From contig JBBSIN010000004.1 in assembly GCA_038232055.1 (NCBI GenBank), positions 1 through 64,000 of the forward strand: a stretch of 64,000 nt of DNA. The letters are read 5' to 3'. The stretch comes from JBBSIN01 sp038232055 (lineage in GTDB: Bacteria; Actinomycetota; Actinomycetes; JADGOV01). Below the pieces are notes generated by a model. The model saw only the letters and a program-made list of their open reading frames with translations, searched no databases and was not told the DNA's origin. How positions within the stretch are numbered: the stretch's first letter is position 1; each line of letters opens with the position of its first letter. Both the position numbers and the translations under genes were made by a program. Below, in pieces: positions 16,973 through 24,501 of this stretch.

Positions 16973-17731
16973 ATGCCGCTTCTGCCGGGGGCCGAGCCCT
17001 TCACGTTCGACGGCGGCCCCGTCGGCGTGCTGCTGGTGCACGGCCTCACAGGCTCGCCGCAGAGCCTGCGTCCCTGGGGGCAGCACCTCGCGGCGGGCGG
17101 GCTCACCGTCGTCTGCCCGCGCCTGCCCGGGCACGGCACCCGCTGGCCAGACCTCAACCTGACCCGGTGGCCGGACTGGTACGGCGAGGCGGAGCACGCC
17201 TTCACGGCACTGCGCGCACGGTGCGACCGGGTCTTCGTCATGGGCCTGTCCATGGGCGCCACCCTGGCGCTGCGGCTCGCGGAGCTGCGTCCGGACGAGG
17301 TGGCCGGGCTCGTGCTGGTCAACCCCTCGATCCAGATGATGGACCGCCGGCTGATGGCACTCCCGCTGCTCAAGTGGGTGCTTCCCTCGTTCCCCGGCAT
17401 CGCGAGCGACATCAAGAAGCCCGGCTCTCGCGAGCTCGCCTACGACCGTCTGCCGCTCAAGGCGTTCGCCTCGCTGACGCAGCTGTGGCGGCTGGTCCGC
17501 GCCGACCTCGGCCGGGTCACCGCGCCGACCCTGCTCTTCCGCAGTGCCGAGGACCACGTCGTCCAGGCGGTCAACGCCGAGACGCTGCTCGGCGCGATGC
17601 GGTGCCCGATAGAGCAGCGCGTCCTGGCCGAGAGCTACCACGTCGCGACGCTGGACAACGACGCTGCCGCGATCTTCGACGGCAGTCTGGAGTTCGTGCG
17701 GAGCGTCAGCCAGACCGTCGTGAGCGGTTGA
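16973..17731 (+). CDS. Alpha/beta hydrolase, carboxylesterase/monoacylglycerol lipase type
   Basis: A 252-residue serine hydrolase with a complete catalytic triad pattern: nucleophile elbow GLSMG at about residue 93, Asp in FRSAEDHVV near 200 and His in SYHVATLD near 224. The oxyanion loop is HGLTGSPQSLRPW. The size and the GHGTRWPDLNL region match small carboxylesterases and monoglyceride lipases (Est30-like). It is divergent from plsC, so a role in acyl-lipid turnover is plausible but inferred. A hypothetical gene starts 13 bases after its stop and may be co-transcribed. Confidence 0.88.
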   Translation: MPLLPGAEPFTFDGGPVGVLLVHGLTGSPQSLRPWGQHLAAGGLTVVCPRLPGHGTRWPDLNLTRWPDWYGEAEHAFTALRARCDRVFVMGLSMGATLALRLAELRPDEVAGLVLVNPSIQMMDRRLMALPLLKWVLPSFPGIASDIKKPGSRELAYDRLPLKAFASLTQLWRLVRADLGRVTAPTLLFRSAEDHVVQAVNAETLLGAMRCPIEQRVLAESYHVATLDNDAAAIFDGSLEFVRSVSQTVVSG

Positions 17732-17743
17732 CGGGCGCACTGC

Positions 17744-18502
17744 ATGATCGACGACGACGGCGGCGAGGCGCGCGCGGGACGCCGCAGCAACGGCCTGCGC
17801 GCCGCGGCGTACGCCGTGCTGGCCGAGTGTGAGCCGCAACTCGTCGACGCGCTGCTCGAGGCGCTGCGCACGGCGGGCGTCGCGGCATACGCCGCTCCCT
17901 ACGCCGGCTCGGTCGGCGGCTACCTCGAGGTGCGCGCGCCCGACCGCCCGCTCGCCCGGGTCTGGGTCGACGCTATCTCCGTCGAGGCCGCGCGCGGCGT
18001 GCTGGCCCGCGAGCGCGAGCTCACGCTCGACACGCCGGACGAGGAGGCCACCTGGCGCGAGATCGTCGCCGCCCTCCGGCTCGACGGCTCCGACGGCCCG
18101 CCCCGCTGGCCAACCGCGGAGGAGGTGCCGGGCGGCGGGCCGCCGCGCGTCGTACGGCGAGCCGCGCCGGCGCAGCCCGAGCGCCCGCGGCCGCTCGCCG
18201 AGCCGGCCGCCGGGCCTGTACTCGAGCCCGTACTCGAGCCCGCGCCCGAGCTGGCGGACGAGCACTTCGAGCCGCCACCGCCACCGCCGCTGCCACGGGT
18301 CTCCTCGACCACGGCGTACGGCGTCGCTGCCATCCTCGCCGGGGCTCTCGTGCTGCTGATCCCTACCATGGCCGGGGACCCGGTGGGTCCGGCGCTTCTC
18401 GTGCTCGCGATCGCTGCCGTCCTCGGCGGGTTTGCGACGCTGGTGCTCCGGATGCACGAGGGTTCGGAGGACTCCGGTCCCGACGACGGCGCGGTCGTCT
18501 GA
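17744..18502 (+). CDS. Hypothetical protein with Pro-rich linker and C-terminal membrane helices
   Basis: A 252-residue protein in three parts. The N-terminal soluble domain (to about 125) begins with an acidic stretch and contains LAECEPQLVDALLEALRTAG and GYLEVRAPDRPLARVWVD. A Pro/Glu-rich linker spans about 130-185 with PVLEPVLEPAPE repeats. Two hydrophobic helices follow near the C-terminus (YGVAAILAGALVLLI and PALLVLAIAAVLGGFATLVL). I do not recognise the family. It follows the hydrolase gene by 13 bases and precedes the LOR/SDH gene by 49 bases, so the three may form one transcription unit. Confidence 0.65.
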   Translation: MIDDDGGEARAGRRSNGLRAAAYAVLAECEPQLVDALLEALRTAGVAAYAAPYAGSVGGYLEVRAPDRPLARVWVDAISVEAARGVLARERELTLDTPDEEATWREIVAALRLDGSDGPPRWPTAEEVPGGGPPRVVRRAAPAQPERPRPLAEPAAGPVLEPVLEPAPELADEHFEPPPPPPLPRVSSTTAYGVAAILAGALVLLIPTMAGDPVGPALLVLAIAAVLGGFATLVLRMHEGSEDSGPDDGAVV

Positions 18503-18551
18503 GCCTTGGCCGCGCCGGTCGTTCGGCCACAGGAACAGGAGGAAGGCGCGC

Positions 18552-19790
18552 GTGCAGGTCAGCGACACGGTCGAGATCAGCGGGCACCTGATGGACTCCG
18601 GGGCACTCGCGAAGGTGCTCGACGACGTCCTCGAGTACGGCGGCGACTACGTCATCGACCGCCTCGACGTCGGTCGGACCCACGACGACGAGTCCTACGC
18701 GCGGATCACCGTCACCTCGGAGTCCGACGAGCACCTACAACGGCTGCTCATGCGGCTACAGATCCACGGCGTCAACGCCGTCGACCCCGGCGAGGCCGGC
18801 GTGCGGGAGGCGGAGCAGGACGGGGTTTTTCCCGACGACTTCTACTCCACGACCAACCTCGAGACCGTCGTCCGGCTGGGCGGGCAATGGGTGCCCGTCG
18901 AGCATCCGGAGATGGACTGCGGGCTCGTCGTCGAGGGCAACCGGGTCCGCACGATTCCGGTTAGTGACGTCTCGCGCGGCGACCGGATCGTCTGCGGCGC
19001 GGGCGGGGTCCGGGTCGTGCTGCCCCAGCGGTCCCACTCGGCGCACACGGGCTCGTTCGAGTTCATGACCTCGGAGGTCTCGAGCGAGAAGCCGCAGGCC
19101 CTGCTCGTCCGACAGATCGCCGAGCGGATGCGGGAGGTGAAGGCCGAAGGCGCCAAGCTGCTGTGGGTCGCCGGCCCGGCGGTCGTGCACACCGGAGCGT
19201 CCGGCGCGATGGTCGCGCTGGTGGAGGCCGGCTACGTCGACGTACTGTTCGCCGGCAACGCCCTCGCCACGCACGACATCGAGTCGGCGCTGTTCGGCAC
19301 GTCGCTCGGTGTCGACCTGGCGAAGGGCAAGGGCGTCGAGCACGGCCACGAGCACCACATCCGCGCGATCAACACGATCCGCAAGCACGGGTCCATCGCA
19401 GGCGCCGTCGAGGCCGGCGTACTCGCCAGCGGGGTGATGCACGCCCTCGTCAAGGCCGGCAAGCCCTTCGTGCTCGTGGGATCGGTGCGCGACGACGGCC
19501 CGCTGCCCGACGTCTACACCGACGTCATCGAGGGCCAGCGCGCCATGCGGGCGCAGCTCCCCGGCGTCGGCTTCGCGATCATGGTGGCGACCATGCTGCA
19601 CTCCATCGCGACCGGCAACATCCTGCCCGCGTCGGTTCCGCTGGTCTGCGTCGACATCAACCCGGCGACCGTCACCAAGCTGGCCGACCGCGGCAGCGCG
19701 CAGGCGATGGGCATGGTGACCGACATCGGCCTGTTCTTCGAGCAGCTCGCGCTCGCCCTGGTGCCGGACTACCGCTCCGGTGGCGAGTAG
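18552..19790 (+). CDS. LOR/SDH-region protein, TIGR00300 family (ornithine cyclodeaminase-like)
   Basis: A 412-residue protein. Residues 1-95 form the conserved LOR/SDH region (VEISGHLMDSGALAKVLDD). The rest (ALLVRQIAERMREVK, then LWVAGPAVVHTGAS, LFAGNALATHDIESALFGTSLG and GSVRDDGPLPDV) matches the family that includes the archaeal-type ornithine cyclodeaminase of Methanococcus and the C-terminal half of cyanobacterial AgrE/ArgZ. Such enzymes convert ornithine to proline with loss of ammonia. The start is GTG 18552 because a strong AGGAGGAAGG lies five bases upstream; otherwise it would begin inside the previous stop region. The arginine dihydrolase half seen in cyanobacteria is absent. Confidence 0.8.
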   Translation: MQVSDTVEISGHLMDSGALAKVLDDVLEYGGDYVIDRLDVGRTHDDESYARITVTSESDEHLQRLLMRLQIHGVNAVDPGEAGVREAEQDGVFPDDFYSTTNLETVVRLGGQWVPVEHPEMDCGLVVEGNRVRTIPVSDVSRGDRIVCGAGGVRVVLPQRSHSAHTGSFEFMTSEVSSEKPQALLVRQIAERMREVKAEGAKLLWVAGPAVVHTGASGAMVALVEAGYVDVLFAGNALATHDIESALFGTSLGVDLAKGKGVEHGHEHHIRAINTIRKHGSIAGAVEAGVLASGVMHALVKAGKPFVLVGSVRDDGPLPDVYTDVIEGQRAMRAQLPGVGFAIMVATMLHSIATGNILPASVPLVCVDINPATVTKLADRGSAQAMGMVTDIGLFFEQLALALVPDYRSGGE

Positions 19791-20107
19791 GCCGGCTCCG
19801 TCAAGTAATGCTTGCCGGGTTCGTCAGCTTCTCCCGCGTCCCGGTTGGCCGCTCCAGCGCGGACCGTGGAGCCTGGGAAGTGCCCCAGCAACGCCAGGAC
19901 TCCACACCCCTGGTCGTCCCTGTCCGGCCGCAATGCCTGGCGGCGATCACCGGCAGCGCAGTCACTGGACGCGACCTCGGCGACTTCCTACGGACGCAGA
20001 TGGCCGTCGTGCGCCGGTTGCGATCTCCTTCGCCTGGCTGTTGTTGCTGGCAGCGCCACTTGGAGATCAACCAACCGCCACGGGGCGAGCGAAGGAGATC
20101 GACTTGC
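19791..20107. other. 317-base gene-free spacer with a 13-base inverted repeat
   Basis: No convincing coding sequence lies between the LOR/SDH gene and the convergent aldo/keto reductase. The spacer contains a perfect inverted repeat, CGATCTCCTTCGC at 20021-20033 and GCGAAGGAGATCG at 20089-20101, with 55 bases between the arms. Local composition looks less codon-biased than the neighbours. It could be a decayed small mobile element or a regulatory/termination structure; nothing decides between these. Confidence 0.5.
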
Positions 20108-21091
20108 TCAGCGGTGGACCGAGGACATGTCCGGGTAGCGGTCGCCGGCCGTTGCGCCGACCGGGAACACCTCGTCCAGGCTCCGCAGGTCCTTCTCCTC
20201 GAGCCGGACGTCGTCGGCCGCCGCGTTCTCCTCCAGGTAGGAGCGACGCTTGGTACCCGGGATCGGGACGACGTCGTCGCCCTGGGCCAGCACCCACGCG
20301 AGCGCGAGCTGCCCGGGCGTCACGCCCTTCTCGGTGGCGATGTCGCGGACCCGGTCGACCAGCTCGAGATTGTGATCGAAGTTCTCCCCCTGGAAGCGGG
20401 GGTTGGCGCGGCGGAAGTCGCCGGCTTCGAGGTCCTCCGGTGACCGGATCTGCCCGGAGAGAAAGCCGCGGCCTAGTGGCGAGTAGGCGACGAAGCCGAT
20501 GTCGAGCTCCCGCACCGTGTCCAGAACGCCGTTCTCCTGCGGGTCGCGCGTCCATAGCGACAGCTCGCTCTGCAGGGCGGTGATCGGGTGCACGGCGTGT
20601 GCCCGCCGGATCGTCGCGGGCGCCGCCTCCGACATGCCGAGGTGGCGGACCTTGCCCGCCGACACGAGCTCGGCCATTGCCCCGACGGTCTCCTCGATCG
20701 GCACCTGTGGGTCGACGCGGTGTTGGTAGTACAGGTCGATCACCTCGACGCCGAGACGGTCGAGCGACGCGTCACACGCCTGGCGGACGTAGTCCGGCCG
20801 ACCGTTGACCCCTCTGCGCGCCGGGTCGGCCGGGTCGCGTATCAAGCCGAACTTCGTCGCCAGCTGGACCTCGTCGCGCCGCCCGGCGATGGCCCGCCCG
20901 ACCAACCGCTCGTTCGTCTGCGGGCCATAGGCGTCGGAGGTGTCGAGCAGCGTGATCCCGAGCTCGAGCGCGCGATGGATCGTCGCGATCGCCTCGTCCT
21001 CGTCGGCGGTCCCGTAGAACTCGCTCATTCCCATGCAGCCGAGGCCCTGCGCCGACACGGTGAAGCCCTGACCGAGGTTGCGGGTGCGCAT
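20108..21091 (-). CDS. Aldo/keto reductase
   Basis: A 327-residue NADPH-dependent oxidoreductase with a TIM-barrel fold. It carries GLGCMGMSEFYG, the catalytic Asp/Tyr region LLDTSDAYGPQTNE, Lys in LATKFGLI and His in DLYYQHRVDP. The C-terminal cofactor segment includes PIPGTKRRSYLEEN. The pattern is that of the AKR13-like group frequent in actinobacteria, acting on carbonyl compounds of unknown identity. The start at ATG 21091 (MRTRNLGQGFTVSAQG) fits the family; upstream in-frame sequence belongs to the opposite-frame content of the next gene. It follows the endonuclease/exonuclease/phosphatase gene by seven bases. Confidence 0.93.
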   Translation of the reverse strand: MRTRNLGQGFTVSAQGLGCMGMSEFYGTADEDEAIATIHRALELGITLLDTSDAYGPQTNERLVGRAIAGRRDEVQLATKFGLIRDPADPARRGVNGRPDYVRQACDASLDRLGVEVIDLYYQHRVDPQVPIEETVGAMAELVSAGKVRHLGMSEAAPATIRRAHAVHPITALQSELSLWTRDPQENGVLDTVRELDIGFVAYSPLGRGFLSGQIRSPEDLEAGDFRRANPRFQGENFDHNLELVDRVRDIATEKGVTPGQLALAWVLAQGDDVVPIPGTKRRSYLEENAAADDVRLEEKDLRSLDEVFPVGATAGDRYPDMSSVHR

Positions 21092-21098
21092 GTCCCCA

Positions 21099-21761
21099 CT
21101 ATGCCCGGGGACGCAGGACGGCGAGCAGCGGGCGATGGTCGCTCGCCCGCCCGATGCCGGCGACCTCTGGCACGTCGCACGACACCGTCGCGAGACCGGG
21201 ATCCGCGAAGACGGCGTCGATACGTCGGCGCGGGGAGCGCGCCGGAGAGGTGAGCCCGCCGCCACAGTCCTGCAAACGCCGGGTGAGCATCGACCAGGCC
21301 GGCGCGCCCGGCTCCTCGTTGACGTCGCCGGCGAGCACGAGCGGCGCCGTGTAGCCGGCCAGTCGGTCGAGCACCTCGTCGGCGTGCCGGCGCCGCTCGG
21401 CCGCGTCGAGTCCGAGGTGCATCGACGCGACGGTGTACGGCGTACCGCCCACCTCCACGACCGCGATCGCGAGTCCCCGCTGGTGCAGCCCCGGCGACTT
21501 GGACAGCAGCACGTCACGGGTCTCCCGCACGCGCACCCGCACCGCAGCGAGCAGCAGCATGGCCCCGGCCGGTCGGCCGCCGGTGATGACCACCAGCCCC
21601 GACTCGCGGGCCAGCGCCGCGCACTTCGAGCGCCACCGGAGGAACCGCGGTGCTTCCTGGATACACACCACGTCGGGCGCGCAGGCGCGGATGATCCCCG
21701 CCACCGCCGCCTTGTCGTCGCGGAGCGAGCGGACGTTGTAGGACAGCAGCCGCAGGCTCAT
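21099..21761 (-). CDS. Endonuclease/exonuclease/phosphatase family protein
   Basis: A 220-residue metal-dependent phosphoesterase. Motifs in order are LLSYNVRSL (Asn), VVCIQEAPR (Glu), VASMHLGLD (His), LVLAGDVNEEPG (Asp, Asn), IDAVFAD and ASDHRPLLAV (catalytic Asp-His). All expected active-site residues are present. There is no signal peptide, so it should act in the cytosol. The substrate could be DNA or a phosphorylated small molecule. Its ATG overlaps the carbamate kinase stop by four bases, so the two are translationally coupled. Confidence 0.88.
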   Translation of the reverse strand: MSLRLLSYNVRSLRDDKAAVAGIIRACAPDVVCIQEAPRFLRWRSKCAALARESGLVVITGGRPAGAMLLLAAVRVRVRETRDVLLSKSPGLHQRGLAIAVVEVGGTPYTVASMHLGLDAAERRRHADEVLDRLAGYTAPLVLAGDVNEEPGAPAWSMLTRRLQDCGGGLTSPARSPRRRIDAVFADPGLATVSCDVPEVAGIGRASDHRPLLAVLRPRA

Positions 21762-22693
21762 TCGGCGTGGATCTCCGTTCCCGCGTCGGCGAACACGGCG
21801 TCGGTGACCTGCTCGAGCGAGCCGATGACGGCGCGCTTACCGCCGGCCTCGACGAAGTCGCAGCAGGCGGCGACCTTCGGCCCCATGGAGCCCTCGGGAA
21901 ACTCGCCGGCGGCCAGCAAGTCCCGAGCCGCGCCGACCGTCAGCCGGTCGAGCGACCGCGCGTCCGGTGTGCCGAAACCGACCTGCACCTTGTCGACCTC
22001 GGTGAGGACGACCAGGGAGTCGGCCTCGATGAGCGTCGCCAGCCTGGCGGCGGTTCGGTCCTTGTCAACCACGGCCTCGACTCCGCGCAGCTCGCCGTCG
22101 ACCTCCACGACCGGCACGCCGCCGCCGCCGGCCGCGATGACGACGTGCCCGGCGGCGATGATCTGGAGCAGCGGCTCCTCCTCGACGAAGGAGACCGGAA
22201 CCGGCGACGCGACAACGCGGCGCCAGCTGCCGCCGCTGACCTCCTGGAAGACGTAGCCCGTCTGGTGCGCGATGCGGTGCGCCACCGACTCGTCGTACGT
22301 CGGGCCTACCGGCTTGGTCGGCCGCCGGAACGCGGGATCGCGCCCGTCCACGACGACCTGGGTGACGAGGCACAGCGGACGCGTGTCGAGGCCGCGGCGG
22401 CGCAGCTCGGAGCCGAGTGCCTGCGCGAGCAGGTAACCGATCTGCCCCTGGCTCTGCGCGCCGCAGACGTCCATCGGCATCGGTGGCACGTGCTGCGCGG
22501 CGTACTCCTGCTGAAGCAGGATCCGACCGACCTGCGGCCCGTTGCCGTGGGTGAGTACCAGGCTGACGCCGCGCTCCACGAGGTCGGCGAGCAGCCGGCT
22601 CGTGCCGGCGAGGGCCGCCCGCATCTCCTCGGCCGTCCCGCTGCCCTTGGCGGGACTCAGCGCGTTGCCTCCCAGCGCCGCGACGACGCGCAC
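21758..22693 (-). CDS. arcC: Carbamate kinase
   Basis: A 311-residue enzyme of the amino-acid kinase family that interconverts carbamoyl phosphate plus ADP with carbamate plus ATP. It begins VRVVAALGGNALSP, followed by LVLTHGNGPQVGRI, AQSQGQIGYLL, VIAAGGGGVPVVE, VDKDRTAARLA and the C-terminal FPEGSMGPKVAAC, all standard. The start is GTG 22693, placed so that the family N-terminus is intact. No arginine deiminase or ornithine carbamoyltransferase gene is adjacent, which is unusual for arcC. A LOR/SDH ornithine cyclodeaminase-like gene lies 2 kb away on the other strand. Confidence 0.93.
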   Translation of the reverse strand: MRVVAALGGNALSPAKGSGTAEEMRAALAGTSRLLADLVERGVSLVLTHGNGPQVGRILLQQEYAAQHVPPMPMDVCGAQSQGQIGYLLAQALGSELRRRGLDTRPLCLVTQVVVDGRDPAFRRPTKPVGPTYDESVAHRIAHQTGYVFQEVSGGSWRRVVASPVPVSFVEEEPLLQIIAAGHVVIAAGGGGVPVVEVDGELRGVEAVVDKDRTAARLATLIEADSLVVLTEVDKVQVGFGTPDARSLDRLTVGAARDLLAAGEFPEGSMGPKVAACCDFVEAGGKRAVIGSLEQVTDAVFADAGTEIHAE

Positions 22694-22797
22694 GCAACGA
22701 CCCCCTCGTCCCGTCCTGGGCTCGAGCATCCGACGGCCTGGCGGCCCGGTGCCTCTGATCGTCGCACGAGGGAGGTGGGGCGACTTCCGAGTGGGCG

Positions 22798-22856
22798 GGT
22801 CGGCGCCGGCGGGGTCAGCGCCGGCGGGTCGGCGCCGGCGGAGTCAGCGCCGGCGG
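22798..22856. repeat. 15-base GC-rich tandem repeat spanning the stop of the ROK kinase gene
   Basis: Four imperfect units of about 15 bases, alternating GGTCGGCGCCGGCGG and GGTCAGCGCCGGCGG, run from 22798 to 22856. The last unit contains the TCA complement of the kinase stop codon (22844-22846). The array therefore looks like tandem duplication of the gene end, as at 2432 and 60481. Confidence 0.85.
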
Positions 22857-23788
22857 GCGAGGTCGGCCGCGCCGACGAGGCCGGCCCGCGGCCCGAGCTG
22901 CGCGACCTTGATCTCCGCCAGCGGACGGTGTCCACGGCCGGTGAGGCTGGCGGCGTACGCCGCCCTGGCCGGCCCCAGCAGCAACTCGCCCGCGTCGGAG
23001 ACACCGCCGCCGACAACGAAGCAGCCCGGGTCGAGCGTCGCGGCGAGGTCGGCCAACCCCTGCCCGAGCCAGTTCCCGACCACCGTGAAGCATTCGACGG
23101 CCGCCGGGTCACCTTCCTGCGCGGCTTTCGTGACCTCGGGACCGTTGATGCCGTCGGAGTCACCGCCGCCGAGCTCGAGCAGCCGGCCGCCGGCCGCGGG
23201 CGACGCGACCGCGCGTTCGCGTGCCTCCCGGACGCGGGCCCGTCCGCTTGCGTACTGCTCCCAGCAGCCCCGGTTGCCGCAGCCGCAGCGGTGGCCGTCG
23301 GGGACGACCCGCGTGTGGCCCATCTCGGCTCCGATGCCGAAGCGGCCGCGGTAGAGGTCGCCGCCGAGGACGATCCCGCCGCCGATCCCGGTGCCCACGG
23401 TGACGCAGACAAGGTGGGCGAAACCGCGGCCCGCGCCGTACCGGTACTCGGCCCACGCCATCGCGTTGGCGTCGTTCTCGACGACAACCGGCAGGCCGGT
23501 ACGACGGGACACCTTCTCGCGCAGCGGCTCGTCCCGCCAGGCCAGGTTGGGAGCGAAGAGCACCACTGAGCGGGTCTCGTCGATGAACCCGGCCGCCCCG
23601 ACACCAACCGCGTCGACCTCGTGGCGCGACTGAAGGGCGACCACCAGCTCGGCGATCGCCGCCGCCGTCTCGTCCGGGGACGTGCTGGGTGTCCGTCGCT
23701 GCACCACCTCGACGACCCGGCCACCCGCGTCGACGACGCCGGCCATGACCTTCGTGCCGCCGACGTCGACACCGATGGTGAAGCCCAC
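22844..23788 (-). CDS. glk: ROK-family glucokinase
   Basis: A 314-residue sugar kinase of the ROK family, likely phosphorylating glucose in the cytosol. It has the phosphate-1 motif GVDVGGTKVMAGVVD, the ExGH motif in GIGAEMGHTRVV and the zinc-binding CGCGNRGCWE. The C-terminal glycines FVVGGGVSDAGELL are also present. There is no N-terminal HTH, so it is an enzyme, not a NagC-type repressor. The start at 23788 gives MGFTIGVDVGG, typical of actinobacterial GlkA. It lies three bases downstream of the SRPBCC gene. The gene end is embedded in a tandem repeat. Confidence 0.92.
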   Translation of the reverse strand: MGFTIGVDVGGTKVMAGVVDAGGRVVEVVQRRTPSTSPDETAAAIAELVVALQSRHEVDAVGVGAAGFIDETRSVVLFAPNLAWRDEPLREKVSRRTGLPVVVENDANAMAWAEYRYGAGRGFAHLVCVTVGTGIGGGIVLGGDLYRGRFGIGAEMGHTRVVPDGHRCGCGNRGCWEQYASGRARVREARERAVASPAAGGRLLELGGGDSDGINGPEVTKAAQEGDPAAVECFTVVGNWLGQGLADLAATLDPGCFVVGGGVSDAGELLLGPARAAYAASLTGRGHRPLAEIKVAQLGPRAGLVGAADLARRR

Positions 23789-23791
23789 GCG

Positions 23792-24229
23792 TCAGCCGCC
23801 CGACTCCACGCGGTTCTTGAGACCCTTAAGAGCCGTGTCGATGATGACCTTCTGCGCCTTGCGCTTGAACATGCCGAGCACCGGCATCACGAGGTCAACG
23901 GCCAGTTGGTAGGTCACGTGCGTGCCGGCGCCCGCCTCGGTGAGGGTGTAGCTGCCGTCCTGCGCCTTGAGTGCCTTGCTCCGGACGAGGTGCCAGCTGA
24001 CCCGGTCGTCGCCGGACCAGTCGTAGGCGAGTACGTACTCGTCCTTGACGACGCCCGCGTCGAGGACGAACCGCACCTGCGAGGCTCGCCCGTCCACCCC
24101 GGTCTCGAGGATCTCGGCCTGCTTCACCAGGTCGACCCACTGCGGATACGACTCGAAGTCGGCGATCACGTCCATGATCTTCGACTTGTCCGCGCCGATC
24201 GTGATGCTGTCGCTCGCCTCATCGGCCAT
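23792..24229 (-). CDS. SRPBCC (polyketide cyclase/START-like) protein, TB16.3 type
   Basis: A 145-residue ligand-binding helix-grip protein. It opens MADEASDSITIGADKSKIMD, and IADFESYPQWVDLVKQAEI is the classic coenzyme Q-binding/Polyketide_cyc2 segment. The C-terminal helix VLGMFKRKAQKVIIDTALKG is also family-like. In M. tuberculosis a similar gene (Rv2185c, TB16.3) sits beside fadD15, as here, so a lipid-related role is plausible. The start at ATG 24229 is preferred because upstream in-frame codons lack similarity. It is divergent from fadD15. Confidence 0.88.
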   Translation of the reverse strand: MADEASDSITIGADKSKIMDVIADFESYPQWVDLVKQAEILETGVDGRASQVRFVLDAGVVKDEYVLAYDWSGDDRVSWHLVRSKALKAQDGSYTLTEAGAGTHVTYQLAVDLVMPVLGMFKRKAQKVIIDTALKGLKNRVESGG

Positions 24230-24361
24230 GCTCGGCTCCCTCGTGGTTCCGCATCCAGTGCCACGCAGCTGTCCCTCGTGCCGCCCGCCTGCCGTCGCGA
24301 GGCTACCGGCCCCGCCGCCAGGCCTCGCCACCCCAGCCGCGGCGCTCAAACCTCGACCGAA

Positions 24362-24392
24362 GATCGTCCGAGGGATCGTCGGAGGGACGATC
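24362..24392. promoter_or_regulatory. Candidate operator upstream of the acyl-CoA synthetase gene
   Basis: GATCGTCC (24362-24369) and GGACGATC (24385-24392) form an 8-base inverted repeat, with a further GATCGTC at 24374-24380 between them. The 13-mer CCGAGGGATCGTC (24368-24380) recurs in reverse orientation at 28116-28128, upstream of the histidine kinase gene. It lies 110-140 bases before the fadD15-like start. Confidence 0.55.
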
Positions 24393-24501
24393 ATGCGGTT
24401 TTCGCAGGTCGCGCCGACAATCCTCCTCGGAGGATCACTCGGACCTTCGGGTCAGCTACTGTCGCCTCTCGAAGGGGTAGGCCGACCGGTCTGGAGCCAG
24501 C

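Noticed and set aside
21767..23569. 600-codon forward frame opposite carbamate kinase and glucokinase
   Set aside because: Both reverse-strand genes have complete catalytic motifs; the forward frame has none.
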